From contig NC_015672.1 in assembly GCF_000218625.1 (NCBI RefSeq), positions 372,001 through 436,000 of the forward strand: a stretch of DNA of 64,000 nt, read 5' to 3'. Shown here one piece after another: positions 40,778 to 48,923 of the stretch. The notes beneath the pieces were generated by a model that worked only from the letters and a program-made list of their open reading frames with translations, had not been told where the DNA came from and made no database searches. Every line of letters begins with the position of its first letter. The first letter of the stretch is position 1. Source of the stretch: Flexistipes sinusarabici DSM 4947 (GTDB lineage: Bacteria; Chrysiogenota; Deferribacteres; Deferribacterales; Flexistipitaceae). Both the position numbers and the translations under genes were made by a program.

Positions 40778-41148
40778 AGCTATACACCTCTGTTTTCCAT
40801 ATATATTACTATAAGTGTTTAATATGCTAATACAGGGCAATATGAAAAGCAACAAGAACTATCAATATAGATAAATGCTTGTAGACTTGAGATATGCTCG
40901 GATATTTGTTGTAATTTTTATAAATTGGGTACATTTTTACGAAGAAAAATACAGCTACTACGCATATCACTCTGTAGTCTAACCCAAATTTGCCAACACG
41001 ATGTTCTAAAATAATTATTTTATTGATTTTGGTTAATCATTATTAAACACAACCTCCGTAAAGTACTGATAGTTCGTTCACGGGTTAAGTAAATATGTAA
41101 GGAAGAGGCTAGCTATACGATTGTAGTGACCTAAGATAATATTTAGTA

Positions 41149-41176
41149 TTGACACCGCCTCTACTTCTGCTATAAT
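41149..41176 (+). promoter_or_regulatory. Sigma-70 promoter of the transposase
   Basis: TTGACA (41149-41154) and TATAAT (41171-41176) are 16 bp apart and match both consensus boxes. The transposase ATG begins at 41183, 7 bp after the -10 box, so the predicted transcript has essentially no leader. Confidence 0.75.
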
Positions 41177-41182
41177 GCGTCC

Positions 41183-43018
41183 ATGTTTATAAGATCATAC
41201 ATAACCAATAATAAAAAGACCGGAAAAAAGTATACTGCCTATAAGCTGGTGGAATCATACCGTACTCCCAAGGGTCCCAGACAACGTATTGTTATGGACA
41301 TGGGAGATCTGTCTCATATTCCTCCCATGCAGTTAAAAGAACTTGCAAACCGTATAGAGCAATTGCTTGACGGTTATGAGGAACCTGTATTCAAGCCTGA
41401 TGAGGAGACGGAAGAGCTTGCCCATACTTATGCAAAGAAAGCAAAATTGAATATGATCACAGCGTCTTCAAAGCAACCTGAATCAAAGGAGAATTCTTAT
41501 GAGCCGGAATACGAGCAAGTGGATGTATCCAGTATAGAAGTATCAGAGCCCCGGAGCATAGGCGGAGAGTATATATGCAATGAATCATTTAAAGAGCTTG
41601 GTATAGGAGATATGCTGAAATCTCTTGGTTTCACGGAATCCGAGATAGATATATCCAGGGCTTTAATAATAGGTCGGATGCTTAATCCGGGCAGTGAACT
41701 TAATACGTATGAATGGTTAAAGGAGAAGTCGGGTTTATTTGAATTACTTGGAATAAATTATCACAGGAAATCGCTGAGGCAGTTTTACCGTGTATCGGAA
41801 AAGCTTTTTAAGTATTCAGAAGAGATAGAGAAAAAACTTTTTGAGTATGAACAGCAGTTGTTTAACTTTGAAAATAAGATTTTGCTTTATGATCTTACGA
41901 ACACACATTTTGAAGGTATCCAGAAAAATAACAAAAAGGCTAAGCGTGGTAAATCAAAGCAGAAGCGTTCAGATTGCCCCCTTGTGACACTGGGAGTAGT
42001 GTTGAATGAGGAAGGTTTTCCGATATGCAGCAAGATATATGAGGGCAATCAATCAGAAACGAAGACGTTAATTGATATAGTAACGGATTTATCATCACAG
42101 GTTAATTTACAGGTAAAGCCTACAGTAGTAATAGATGCCGGAATAGCTTCGGAGGAGAATTTAGGGTATATAAAGGATTCCGGGTATAATTATATTGCAG
42201 TCTCCAGGAAGAAGGATACAGCCCTTGATTATTCAGACGGAGAGGATATCAGGATAAAGAATGATTCTTATAGTGTGAAAGGCAAATTGAATATTGTAGA
42301 TGGTGAGAGTTTTTTATGTGTAAGCAGTGAGATGCGGGAGATTAAAGAGGGTGGTATTAAAGACAGGTTTAGGCAGAGATTTGAAGAAGGTCTTGAGAAT
42401 ATACGGTCTTCATTATTCAAGAAGAATGGTGTTAAGCGTTATGAGAAGGTTCTTGAGCGTATTGGCAGACTTAAGAGTAAATGCAGCAAGGTATCGGGAT
42501 ATTATGATATAGACGTTGTGAAAAAAGAAGATTCTGGCAATGCAGCAGATATACGCTGGAGAGTTGATGAGGAGAAACTTTCCGGTACACTTGACGGCCA
42601 CTATGTAATCCGGACAAATTTCACTGACTTAAGTGAGCAGGAGATATGGGATATATATGTAATGCTTAATGATGTGGAATCCACATTCAGGACATTGAAG
42701 AGTGAATTGGGTTTAAGGCCTGTATATCACAGCAAGGAATCAGCTGTGGAGGGTCATCTTTTTATAAGTGTTTTGGCGTATCATTTGGTTCATAATCTTA
42801 GGAGGAAGTTGAAATCAGAGGGTATACATTACAGTTGGCGTACAGTTCGTAAAAAACTTTCTAATCATATGCGGATGACGGTTTCGATGAATACGGAGGA
42901 AAATGCAAGGATAATGCAGAGGGTGACTTCTAAGACTGAAGAACACCAAAAGTCAATTTATAAGGCCTTGGGGTATTCAAGCAAAATTTTACGAAATAAA
43001 AAAGTCTGTAGTGAATAA
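41183..43018 (+). CDS. IS1634 family transposase (DDE, IS4 superfamily)
   Basis: The 611-residue protein has the features of IS1634 transposases. An N-terminal DNA-binding part contains KLVESYRTPKGPRQRIV. The DDE domain has ILLYDLTNTHFEG (first Asp), then PTVVIDAGIASEENLGYIKD (second Asp), and late IWDIYVMLNDVESTFRTLKS with the catalytic Glu in the YxxLxDVExxFRxLK motif. HLFISVLAYHLV follows. The frame is intact, so the enzyme may be active. There is no Shine-Dalgarno sequence, consistent with the leaderless promoter. Confidence 0.93.
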   Translation: MFIRSYITNNKKTGKKYTAYKLVESYRTPKGPRQRIVMDMGDLSHIPPMQLKELANRIEQLLDGYEEPVFKPDEETEELAHTYAKKAKLNMITASSKQPESKENSYEPEYEQVDVSSIEVSEPRSIGGEYICNESFKELGIGDMLKSLGFTESEIDISRALIIGRMLNPGSELNTYEWLKEKSGLFELLGINYHRKSLRQFYRVSEKLFKYSEEIEKKLFEYEQQLFNFENKILLYDLTNTHFEGIQKNNKKAKRGKSKQKRSDCPLVTLGVVLNEEGFPICSKIYEGNQSETKTLIDIVTDLSSQVNLQVKPTVVIDAGIASEENLGYIKDSGYNYIAVSRKKDTALDYSDGEDIRIKNDSYSVKGKLNIVDGESFLCVSSEMREIKEGGIKDRFRQRFEEGLENIRSSLFKKNGVKRYEKVLERIGRLKSKCSKVSGYYDIDVVKKEDSGNAADIRWRVDEEKLSGTLDGHYVIRTNFTDLSEQEIWDIYVMLNDVESTFRTLKSELGLRPVYHSKESAVEGHLFISVLAYHLVHNLRRKLKSEGIHYSWRTVRKKLSNHMRMTVSMNTEENARIMQRVTSKTEEHQKSIYKALGYSSKILRNKKVCSE

Positions 43019-43102
43019 TTTTAAATCCGCTTCTTTACACACCAGCACTTTATGCATTTTTTTGGCAAAGTTGGGCTAATAATATAAAAATATTTTAAAA
43101 TA

Positions 43103-43154
43103 TTGACAACTTAGTTATCAGGTGTTATTAATAGTAAAAATGAATATTCGTTCA
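43103..43154 (+). promoter_or_regulatory. fadD promoter with downstream palindromic operator
   Basis: TTGACA (43103-43108) and TATTAA (43126-43131) are 17 bp apart. Just downstream of the expected start of transcription lies TGAATATTCGTTCA (43141-43154). It resembles TetR/FadR-type operators (TGAAyGA palindromes), as expected for repression of fatty-acid degradation in the absence of acyl-CoA. The regulator gene is not in the window. Confidence 0.5.
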
Positions 43155-43168
43155 CCAGGATGATAACG

Positions 43169-45028
43169 ATGTATGAATTGAGATTTAAGTCTATTCCTGA
43201 AATGTTGAGAGAAAATGCGAAGGTCTATGACAAAAAGATTGCCATTACGTATAAAAAGGCAGGACAGTATATCAGTCTAAGCTATTCCCATTTCTACGAA
43301 CGTGTACTGATGTGCGCAAGAGGGCTGTTGAAGCTGGGGATCGGCAAAGGAGAAAAAGTAGCAATCCTGTCAGAAAATCGTGCGGGATGGGTTATTGCTG
43401 ATTTGGGTATTCTGTCTGTGGGAGCTATTACCGTGCCTGTTTATGCAACCAACACAGCTGATCAGACGGCATATGTAATTAATCACAGCGGAGCTAAAAT
43501 AGTGTTTGTATCTAACAAAATACAATATGATAAGTTGCTCTCCGTCAGAGAAAAAATTCCCCATGTGGAAACGGTGATTTCTTTTGAGCGTTTTCTCGGT
43601 GATAAGATTTTGCCTGTTTATACACTGTTTCAGCTTTCGGAAATATCAATGCCTATTACGGAAAAAGAAAAGACGGAAATAGAATCTGGAATAGATGAAG
43701 TGGATAAGGACGACATACTTACCATTATATATACATCAGGTACCACCGGTGTTCCAAAAGGAGTAATGCTAACTCATGAAAATATTGTTTACGATGCCCA
43801 ATATGGTATTGAAAAGGTTAAATCCCTGACTAATGAAGAAACTCTGCTGAGTTTCCTTCCTCTCAGTCATGCGCTTGAGCGTACGGTGGGGTATTATATA
43901 ACATTGATGAACGGCTGTGAACTTGCTTTTGCCGAAAGCATAGAGAAAGTTCCCGAAAATATGACCGAGATTCGCCCCACAGTAATGATCAGCGTTCCGA
44001 GACTTTTTGAGAAGATATATTCAAGAATATTTGACAATATCCACCAAATGTCTGTGATAAAAAGCAAGCTTGTTCATAGGGCACTTGATGTGGGAAAAGA
44101 ATATGTCAGAAGAAAATACATCACAAAGGATCTGCCCGAATCACTAAAGGTTAAATACAGGTTTTATGACAAACTTGTTTTCAGAAAAATAAGGCAGCGG
44201 TTCGGCGGGAGGATGAAATTTTTTGTTTCAGGCGGAGCACCGCTTGACAAGACTATTAATGAGTTTTTCTGGGTGATAGGGATTCCTATACTGGAAGGAT
44301 ACGGACTAACAGAAACAAGTCCGGCTATAAGCATTAACACCCTTGATGACGTCAAATTCGGCTCCGTTGGTACTGCTTTCGAGTATACGGAGTTTAAAGT
44401 GGCACAAGACGGTGAGTTAATGGTGAAAAGCCCAGCCGTGATGAAGGGATATTTTCGTGATGATGAAAAGACAAAAGAGATGTTTACCGAAGAGGGCTGG
44501 TTAAAAACCGGCGATGTTGCTGAAATTGATGAGGACGGATTTATTTTTATAAAGGATAGAAAAAAAGAGATAATCGTTACCGCCGGGGGCAAAAATATTG
44601 CGCCGCAGCCCATAGAAAATGAAATGAAACTGGACAAATATATTTCCCAGGTTTATGTACACGGTGACAACAAACCTTATCTGACTGCTTTGATTGTGCC
44701 TAATTTTGAGAGGTTGTTCGAGTTTGCCCGTGAAAACAAACTGAAATTTTTTGATGTGGGAGATCTGGTTAAAAACGAGAAAGTGACCGAGCTTTTCAGA
44801 AGCAGGATAGAAGAGATTAATTCAAACCTTCCAAAATATGAGACTATTAAAAAGTTTAGTATTGTACCGAGAGATTTTTCGGTTGCAGGCGGAGAGCTTA
44901 CACCTACTTTGAAACTTAAAAGGCGTATAATTTACGATAAATACAGGGAAATGATAGAAAGCATGTATCTGGAAAACGGCTACCAGCCTGATGGATATAA
45001 TAATGAGAAAACGGAGGATAAACAATGA
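43169..45028 (+). CDS. fadD: Long-chain acyl-CoA synthetase
   Basis: This is 619 residues from the ATG at 43169, which has AGGA 9 nt upstream. The ATG at 43160 touches that site. IIYTSGTTGVPKGVMLTHEN is the AMP-binding motif, followed by GYGLTETSPAISIN and GWLKTGDVAEIDEDGFIFIK, then DRKKEIIVTAGGKNIAPQ with the C-terminal hinge. It activates fatty acids with ATP and CoA and feeds the FadN-type enzyme whose start overlaps its stop by 4 bp. Its length and motifs match the eubacterial AMP-forming FAA/ACSL-like branch. Confidence 0.93.
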   Translation: MYELRFKSIPEMLRENAKVYDKKIAITYKKAGQYISLSYSHFYERVLMCARGLLKLGIGKGEKVAILSENRAGWVIADLGILSVGAITVPVYATNTADQTAYVINHSGAKIVFVSNKIQYDKLLSVREKIPHVETVISFERFLGDKILPVYTLFQLSEISMPITEKEKTEIESGIDEVDKDDILTIIYTSGTTGVPKGVMLTHENIVYDAQYGIEKVKSLTNEETLLSFLPLSHALERTVGYYITLMNGCELAFAESIEKVPENMTEIRPTVMISVPRLFEKIYSRIFDNIHQMSVIKSKLVHRALDVGKEYVRRKYITKDLPESLKVKYRFYDKLVFRKIRQRFGGRMKFFVSGGAPLDKTINEFFWVIGIPILEGYGLTETSPAISINTLDDVKFGSVGTAFEYTEFKVAQDGELMVKSPAVMKGYFRDDEKTKEMFTEEGWLKTGDVAEIDEDGFIFIKDRKKEIIVTAGGKNIAPQPIENEMKLDKYISQVYVHGDNKPYLTALIVPNFERLFEFARENKLKFFDVGDLVKNEKVTELFRSRIEEINSNLPKYETIKKFSIVPRDFSVAGGELTPTLKLKRRIIYDKYREMIESMYLENGYQPDGYNNEKTEDKQ

Positions 45029-47412
45029 GACAGATTAATAAAGCGGCCGTTCTGGGCTCCGGAGTGATGGGCTCTACAATAGCGGCTCATTTGGCAAATG
45101 CCGGTATTGAGGTGTTGGTACTGGATATTGTCCCGAAAGAGCTTACCGATGAGGAGAAAACCAAAGGGTTGACGCTTAACGATCCTGAAGTTCGCAATCG
45201 CATTGCTAACAATAATATAGCAGGTCTTAAAAAGATGAAACCGGCACCGTTTTATCTGCCGGAGAATATAAAATTAATAGAAACGGGTAACTTTGAGGAT
45301 GATATACATAAAATAACCGAAGCTGACTGGATAATCGAGGTTGTTGTTGAGAACATGAAAATAAAGCACGATGTCCTGAAAAATAAAATTATCCCAAATT
45401 ATAAAGATGGTGCAATTCTTTCCACAAATACCAGCGGTTTGTCGGTTAATGACATGGCGGAGGTTTTGCCGGAGGATATCAGGAAAAATTTTCTTGTCAC
45501 GCATTTTTTTAACCCACCCAGATATATGCGCCTTCTGGAGCTGGTTCCGTGTAAATATACGGATAAGAGTGTTGTGGATTTTATGGAAAAGTTTATCAGC
45601 AAAAGACTGGGCAAGGGAATAGTCTTTGCAAAGGACACACCGAATTTTGTGGGCAACAGAATCGGTGTCTATCTTATTTTCAGCGCTATTAAACATTTGC
45701 AGGAAATGAACTTGACCGTGGAGGAAGCGGATGCTGCAGCCGGCCAGGCTATAGGGCTTCCAAAAACTGCTGTTTTCAGACTTGCCGATTTGGTGGGTGT
45801 CGACACCATCGGACATATCGGAAAGAATTCCTATGAGCTGTTAAAAGATGATGAGGAACGTGAAATTTACAGATTGCCCGATTTTCTCGAAGGAATGATT
45901 GAAAAGGGACTGCACGGTAATAAGACGAAAAAAGGTTTTTACAAGAAAGAGAAAGTGGAAGGTAAAAGTGTAATATACTATTACGATTATAATTCAGGAG
46001 AATATAAAGAGCCGGCAAAGCCGAAGTTTAATTCTGTTCAGACGGTAAAGCAGCTGGATGACCCGAAAGAAAGGGTGAAAAGGATGGTTGCTTTTGACGA
46101 TAAAGGCGCTGAATTTGCTTGGCGCGTTTTAAGAGACGGCCTGCTGTATGCTTTTAAACGTATACCGGAAATTGCTGATGATATTGTCAATGTGGATAAT
46201 GCAATGAGATGGGGTTTTAACTGGGAGCTTGGCCCTTTTGAGATAATGGACGCTATCGGTGTAAAGAAATTTGTGAAGAAAGCAAAAAATGACGGGGTGG
46301 AAGTTCCGGACGGGCTGGAACAAATAGAATCTTTTTATAAACTGGAGAACGGTGTTAAATATTACTATGATTTAACTTCCGGCGAATACAAAGAAGTTCC
46401 TGTAAAATATGATAAAATCGACTTTGAAATTCTGAAATCGAAAAATAGAATTGTGGAATCAAACGCCGGAGCATCAATTCTGGATATAGGAGACGGCGTG
46501 TTCTGCCTGGAATTTCATTCGAAAATGAATGCAATCAGCGGCGATATTATGAATATGACACCAAAAGCCATTGCCCGTGCCGAGAATGAAGGGGTGGGGC
46601 TGGTTATAGGTAATCAGGGTAAAGCTTTTTCTGCCGGAGCAAACCTTATGCTTCTGGCAGTTGCTGCAGCAGAGGGAGCATTTGACGATATCAATATGAT
46701 GGTTAAGCAGTTTCAGAAAGCCACAATGTCTATAAAATATTCAAAGGTTCCTGTGGTGGCGGCACCTTTTAATCTCGCTCTTGGCGGCGGATGTGAATAT
46801 TCGCTGCATTCGGATGCAAGGGTTGCCCATGCCGAGACTTATATGGGACTTGTGGAAGCCGGTGTGGGACTACTTCCTGCCGGAGGCGGTACTAAGGAGC
46901 TTGCTATTAAGGCAATTGATAAAGCGGCAAAATTTGAAACGGATGTTTCTCCGTTTATCTTTAAATATTTCAAACAGATAGGTATGGCTCAGCACTCAAT
47001 GGGCGCATGGGAGCTGTTTAATATGGATTATATGGGTGAAGGTGATGCCGTTTGTATGGATATAGACAGACTTATTTATGATGCGAAAACTAAGGTGCTT
47101 GATTTGGCCAGAAATTATGTGCCCGGCAAACCGAGGACGGGTTTGAAGGCTCCGGGAAGAAGTGTCGCTGCCAGTATAAAAGTTCAGCTTTGGAATATGA
47201 TGCAGGGCGGGTTTATTACTGAGTATGAAAAATACATCGGTGAAATGATAGCTGATGTCATCACAGGCGGCGATGTGAATGCCGGAACACTTATTACTGA
47301 GGATTATCTGCTGGATCTTGAAAGGGAAAAATTTCTCAAATTGTGTGGTCAAAAAAAGACACTGGAGCGAATCCAGCATATGCTGAAGAAAGGGAAACCG
47401 TTAAGAAATTAA
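45025..47412 (+). CDS. 3-hydroxyacyl-CoA dehydrogenase / enoyl-CoA hydratase (FadN-type)
   Basis: This is a 795-residue bifunctional enzyme. The order is the reverse of E. coli FadB. The NAD domain comes first (AVLGSGVMGSTIAAHLANAG at residues 8-27, THFFNPPRYMRLLELVP near 160-176). Two C-terminal HCDH repeats follow. The crotonase domain comes last (EFHSKMNAISGDIMNM, GKAFSAGANLMLLAVAA, ALGGGCEYSLHSDARVAHAE). It hydrates enoyl-CoA and oxidises 3-hydroxyacyl-CoA. It is coupled to fadD (ATGA overlap) and followed 16 bp later by the thiolase. Confidence 0.92.
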   Translation: MRQINKAAVLGSGVMGSTIAAHLANAGIEVLVLDIVPKELTDEEKTKGLTLNDPEVRNRIANNNIAGLKKMKPAPFYLPENIKLIETGNFEDDIHKITEADWIIEVVVENMKIKHDVLKNKIIPNYKDGAILSTNTSGLSVNDMAEVLPEDIRKNFLVTHFFNPPRYMRLLELVPCKYTDKSVVDFMEKFISKRLGKGIVFAKDTPNFVGNRIGVYLIFSAIKHLQEMNLTVEEADAAAGQAIGLPKTAVFRLADLVGVDTIGHIGKNSYELLKDDEEREIYRLPDFLEGMIEKGLHGNKTKKGFYKKEKVEGKSVIYYYDYNSGEYKEPAKPKFNSVQTVKQLDDPKERVKRMVAFDDKGAEFAWRVLRDGLLYAFKRIPEIADDIVNVDNAMRWGFNWELGPFEIMDAIGVKKFVKKAKNDGVEVPDGLEQIESFYKLENGVKYYYDLTSGEYKEVPVKYDKIDFEILKSKNRIVESNAGASILDIGDGVFCLEFHSKMNAISGDIMNMTPKAIARAENEGVGLVIGNQGKAFSAGANLMLLAVAAAEGAFDDINMMVKQFQKATMSIKYSKVPVVAAPFNLALGGGCEYSLHSDARVAHAETYMGLVEAGVGLLPAGGGTKELAIKAIDKAAKFETDVSPFIFKYFKQIGMAQHSMGAWELFNMDYMGEGDAVCMDIDRLIYDAKTKVLDLARNYVPGKPRTGLKAPGRSVAASIKVQLWNMMQGGFITEYEKYIGEMIADVITGGDVNAGTLITEDYLLDLEREKFLKLCGQKKTLERIQHMLKKGKPLRN

Positions 47413-47428
47413 TATTTCGGAGGATATA

Positions 47429-48607
47429 ATGAGAAGGGCATATATTTTAGGAGCTTATAGAACAGCCGGGTGCAAGGCTAAGAAAGGTGGTTTTAAGGAT
47501 ACCCGGCCGGATGATCTGGCGGCTGCTGTTATTAAAGGACTTATGGAAAAAACAGGTGTTTCAAAGGAGAATGTGGAAGATGTAATAATGGGTTGTGCAT
47601 TTCCCGAGGCCGAACAGGGGCTCAATGTTGCAAGAATTGCACTTTTGAAGGCTGGTCTGGGATATGAAGTCCCTGGTCAGACGGTGAACAGATACTGCTC
47701 ATCAGGTCTGCAGACCATCTCCATAGCTGCAGAAAGGATTATGTCCGGATTTGCAGACTGTATTATAGCCGGTGGAGTTGAGTCGATGACAATGATTCCT
47801 TTCGGCGGCACAAAGTTTTCCGCCAATCCGGGACTGGTGAGTGAATGGCCTGAAGTATATTCGGCTATGGGGATAACGGCTGAGTTTGTTGCCGATAAGT
47901 ATGGAATAAGCAGGGAAAAACAGGATGAATTTGCCTGCAGGAGCCATGAAAAGGCTGCCAAAGCTGCAAAAGAGGGCAGATTTGCCGATGAGATTATTCC
48001 CGTGGATGTGGAAAAAACAGAGCTTGTGAACGGCAAAGCTAAAAAAGAGAAATTCACTGTTAACGCGGATGACGGCATAAGAGCCGATACCACTGTAGAG
48101 GGGCTTGCCAAGCTTAAGCCGGTCTTCAAAGCAGACGGTACAGTGACGGCGGGGAATGCCTCACAGGTAACTGACGGAGCCGCAGCAGCTGTTGTGGTTT
48201 CAGAAGATTTTCTGAAAAAACTCGGCAAAGATCCGATAGCTTCATTTCTGGGATTTTCAGTCAAGGGTGTACCACCTGAAATTATGGGTATCGGACCTGT
48301 TAAGGCGATTCCCGATGTATTGGAAAAAACCGGTCTGAAACAAAACGATATAAGATTGATTGAGCTGAATGAGGCTTTTGCAGCACAGTCACTCGCTGTA
48401 ATTAACGAGCTGGGGCTGGATGAGTCCATACTGAATGTGAACGGAGGAGCAATAGCTCTGGGACATCCTTTGGGATGTACGGGAGCAAAGCTGACAGCCA
48501 CTCTTCTGCATGAAATGATAAGGCGTAAAGAGAAATACGGCATGGTTACTATGTGTATAGGTGAAGGAATGGGTGCTGCCGGTATTTTTGAGAATATGAA
48601 AATTTAG
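47429..48607 (+). CDS. fadA: Acetyl-CoA C-acyltransferase (thiolase)
   Basis: At 392 residues this is standard. The nucleophile Cys is in VNRYCSSGLQTI near residue 90. GGVESMTMIPFGG, the His of NGGAIALGHPLGCTGA near 350, and the second Cys in MVTMCIGEGMGAAGIFE are all present. It cleaves 3-ketoacyl-CoA to acetyl-CoA and a shortened acyl-CoA. It completes the fadD-fadN-fadA operon, with GGAGG 8 nt before its ATG. Palindromic elements follow after its stop. Confidence 0.95.
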   Translation: MRRAYILGAYRTAGCKAKKGGFKDTRPDDLAAAVIKGLMEKTGVSKENVEDVIMGCAFPEAEQGLNVARIALLKAGLGYEVPGQTVNRYCSSGLQTISIAAERIMSGFADCIIAGGVESMTMIPFGGTKFSANPGLVSEWPEVYSAMGITAEFVADKYGISREKQDEFACRSHEKAAKAAKEGRFADEIIPVDVEKTELVNGKAKKEKFTVNADDGIRADTTVEGLAKLKPVFKADGTVTAGNASQVTDGAAAAVVVSEDFLKKLGKDPIASFLGFSVKGVPPEIMGIGPVKAIPDVLEKTGLKQNDIRLIELNEAFAAQSLAVINELGLDESILNVNGGAIALGHPLGCTGAKLTATLLHEMIRRKEKYGMVTMCIGEGMGAAGIFENMKI

Positions 48608-48645
48608 TACTAAGTATTAAGTGCTAAGTCCTAAGTTTTAAGTTT
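48605..48645. repeat. AAGTGCTAAG-word array
   Basis: TACTAAGTATTAAGTGCTAA and GTCCTAAGTTTTAAG words start at the stop codon of fadA and lead into the palindrome at 48646. The same words precede the palindrome at 54051 and are translated inside fcl (35418-35452). Confidence 0.6.
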
Positions 48646-48697
48646 ACCCTGTTGAATGCCGCCGAAGGCAGCCCATCGAAGATGGATTTAACAGGGT
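48646..48697. repeat. Palindromic element, three-way junction, copy A
   Basis: The 52 bp are fully used by nested stems. Outer arms ACCCTGTTGAAT (48646-48657) and ATTTAACAGGGT (48686-48697) pair with one G-U. Inside are GCCGCCGAAGGCAGC (48658-48672, one mismatch) and CCATC-GAA-GATGG (48673-48685). No base is left unpaired at the junction. Confidence 0.75.
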
Positions 48698-48774
48698 GGC
48701 AAGTGTTAAGGCAGTAGGTAGGGAGATAGTGAGATAGGGAGAAGTTGTAAAGGTCGTATGAGTATTATGGGTTC

Positions 48775-48825
48775 ACCCTGTTAAATATCAGCTTTGCTGA
48801 TAGACCGAAGGTCATTTAACAGGGT
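48775..48825. repeat. Palindromic element, three-way junction, copy B
   Basis: Outer arms ACCCTGTTAAAT (48775-48786) and ATTTAACAGGGT (48814-48825) pair perfectly. Inner hairpins are ATCAGC-TTT-GCTGAT (48787-48801) and GACC-GAA-GGTC (48803-48813). The inner arms differ completely in sequence from copy A but keep the pairing. Between the copies lie GAGATAGTGAGATAGG words. The gap 48608-48923 holds no gene. Confidence 0.75.
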
Positions 48826-48923
48826 TGTAGGGGTTGTATAGGTGATTAGTTACGGATTTATAAAAATAAGCAGAGAATAAAATTTTTTTGAATGTGATAA
48901 AAAAAGTTAAGTAGAGGTGGAGA

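Larger units (their letters stand above)
40979..43078 (+). mobile_element. IS1634-like insertion sequence
   Basis: The left terminal repeat is CTAACCCAAATTTGCCAA (40979-40996). The right is TTGGCAAAGTTGGGCTA (43062-43078), its reverse complement with two mismatches. Between them is one transposase gene. No target-site duplication is evident (left TGTAGTC, right ATAATAT), which suggests an old insertion or later change at one end. It separates the glycan locus from the beta-oxidation genes. Confidence 0.8.

Noticed and set aside
40979..43078. Target-site duplication of the insertion sequence
   Set aside because: The bases outside the terminal repeats (TGTAGTC and ATAATAT) do not match, so none is claimed.
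44164..44637. 157-codon open frame opposite fadD
   Set aside because: It is a shadow of the conserved AMP-binding enzyme without a ribosome-binding site.
47677..48543. Long antisense open frame over fadA
   Set aside because: It is the shadow of a conserved thiolase gene, with no start signals and a low-complexity Ser/Ala-rich product.
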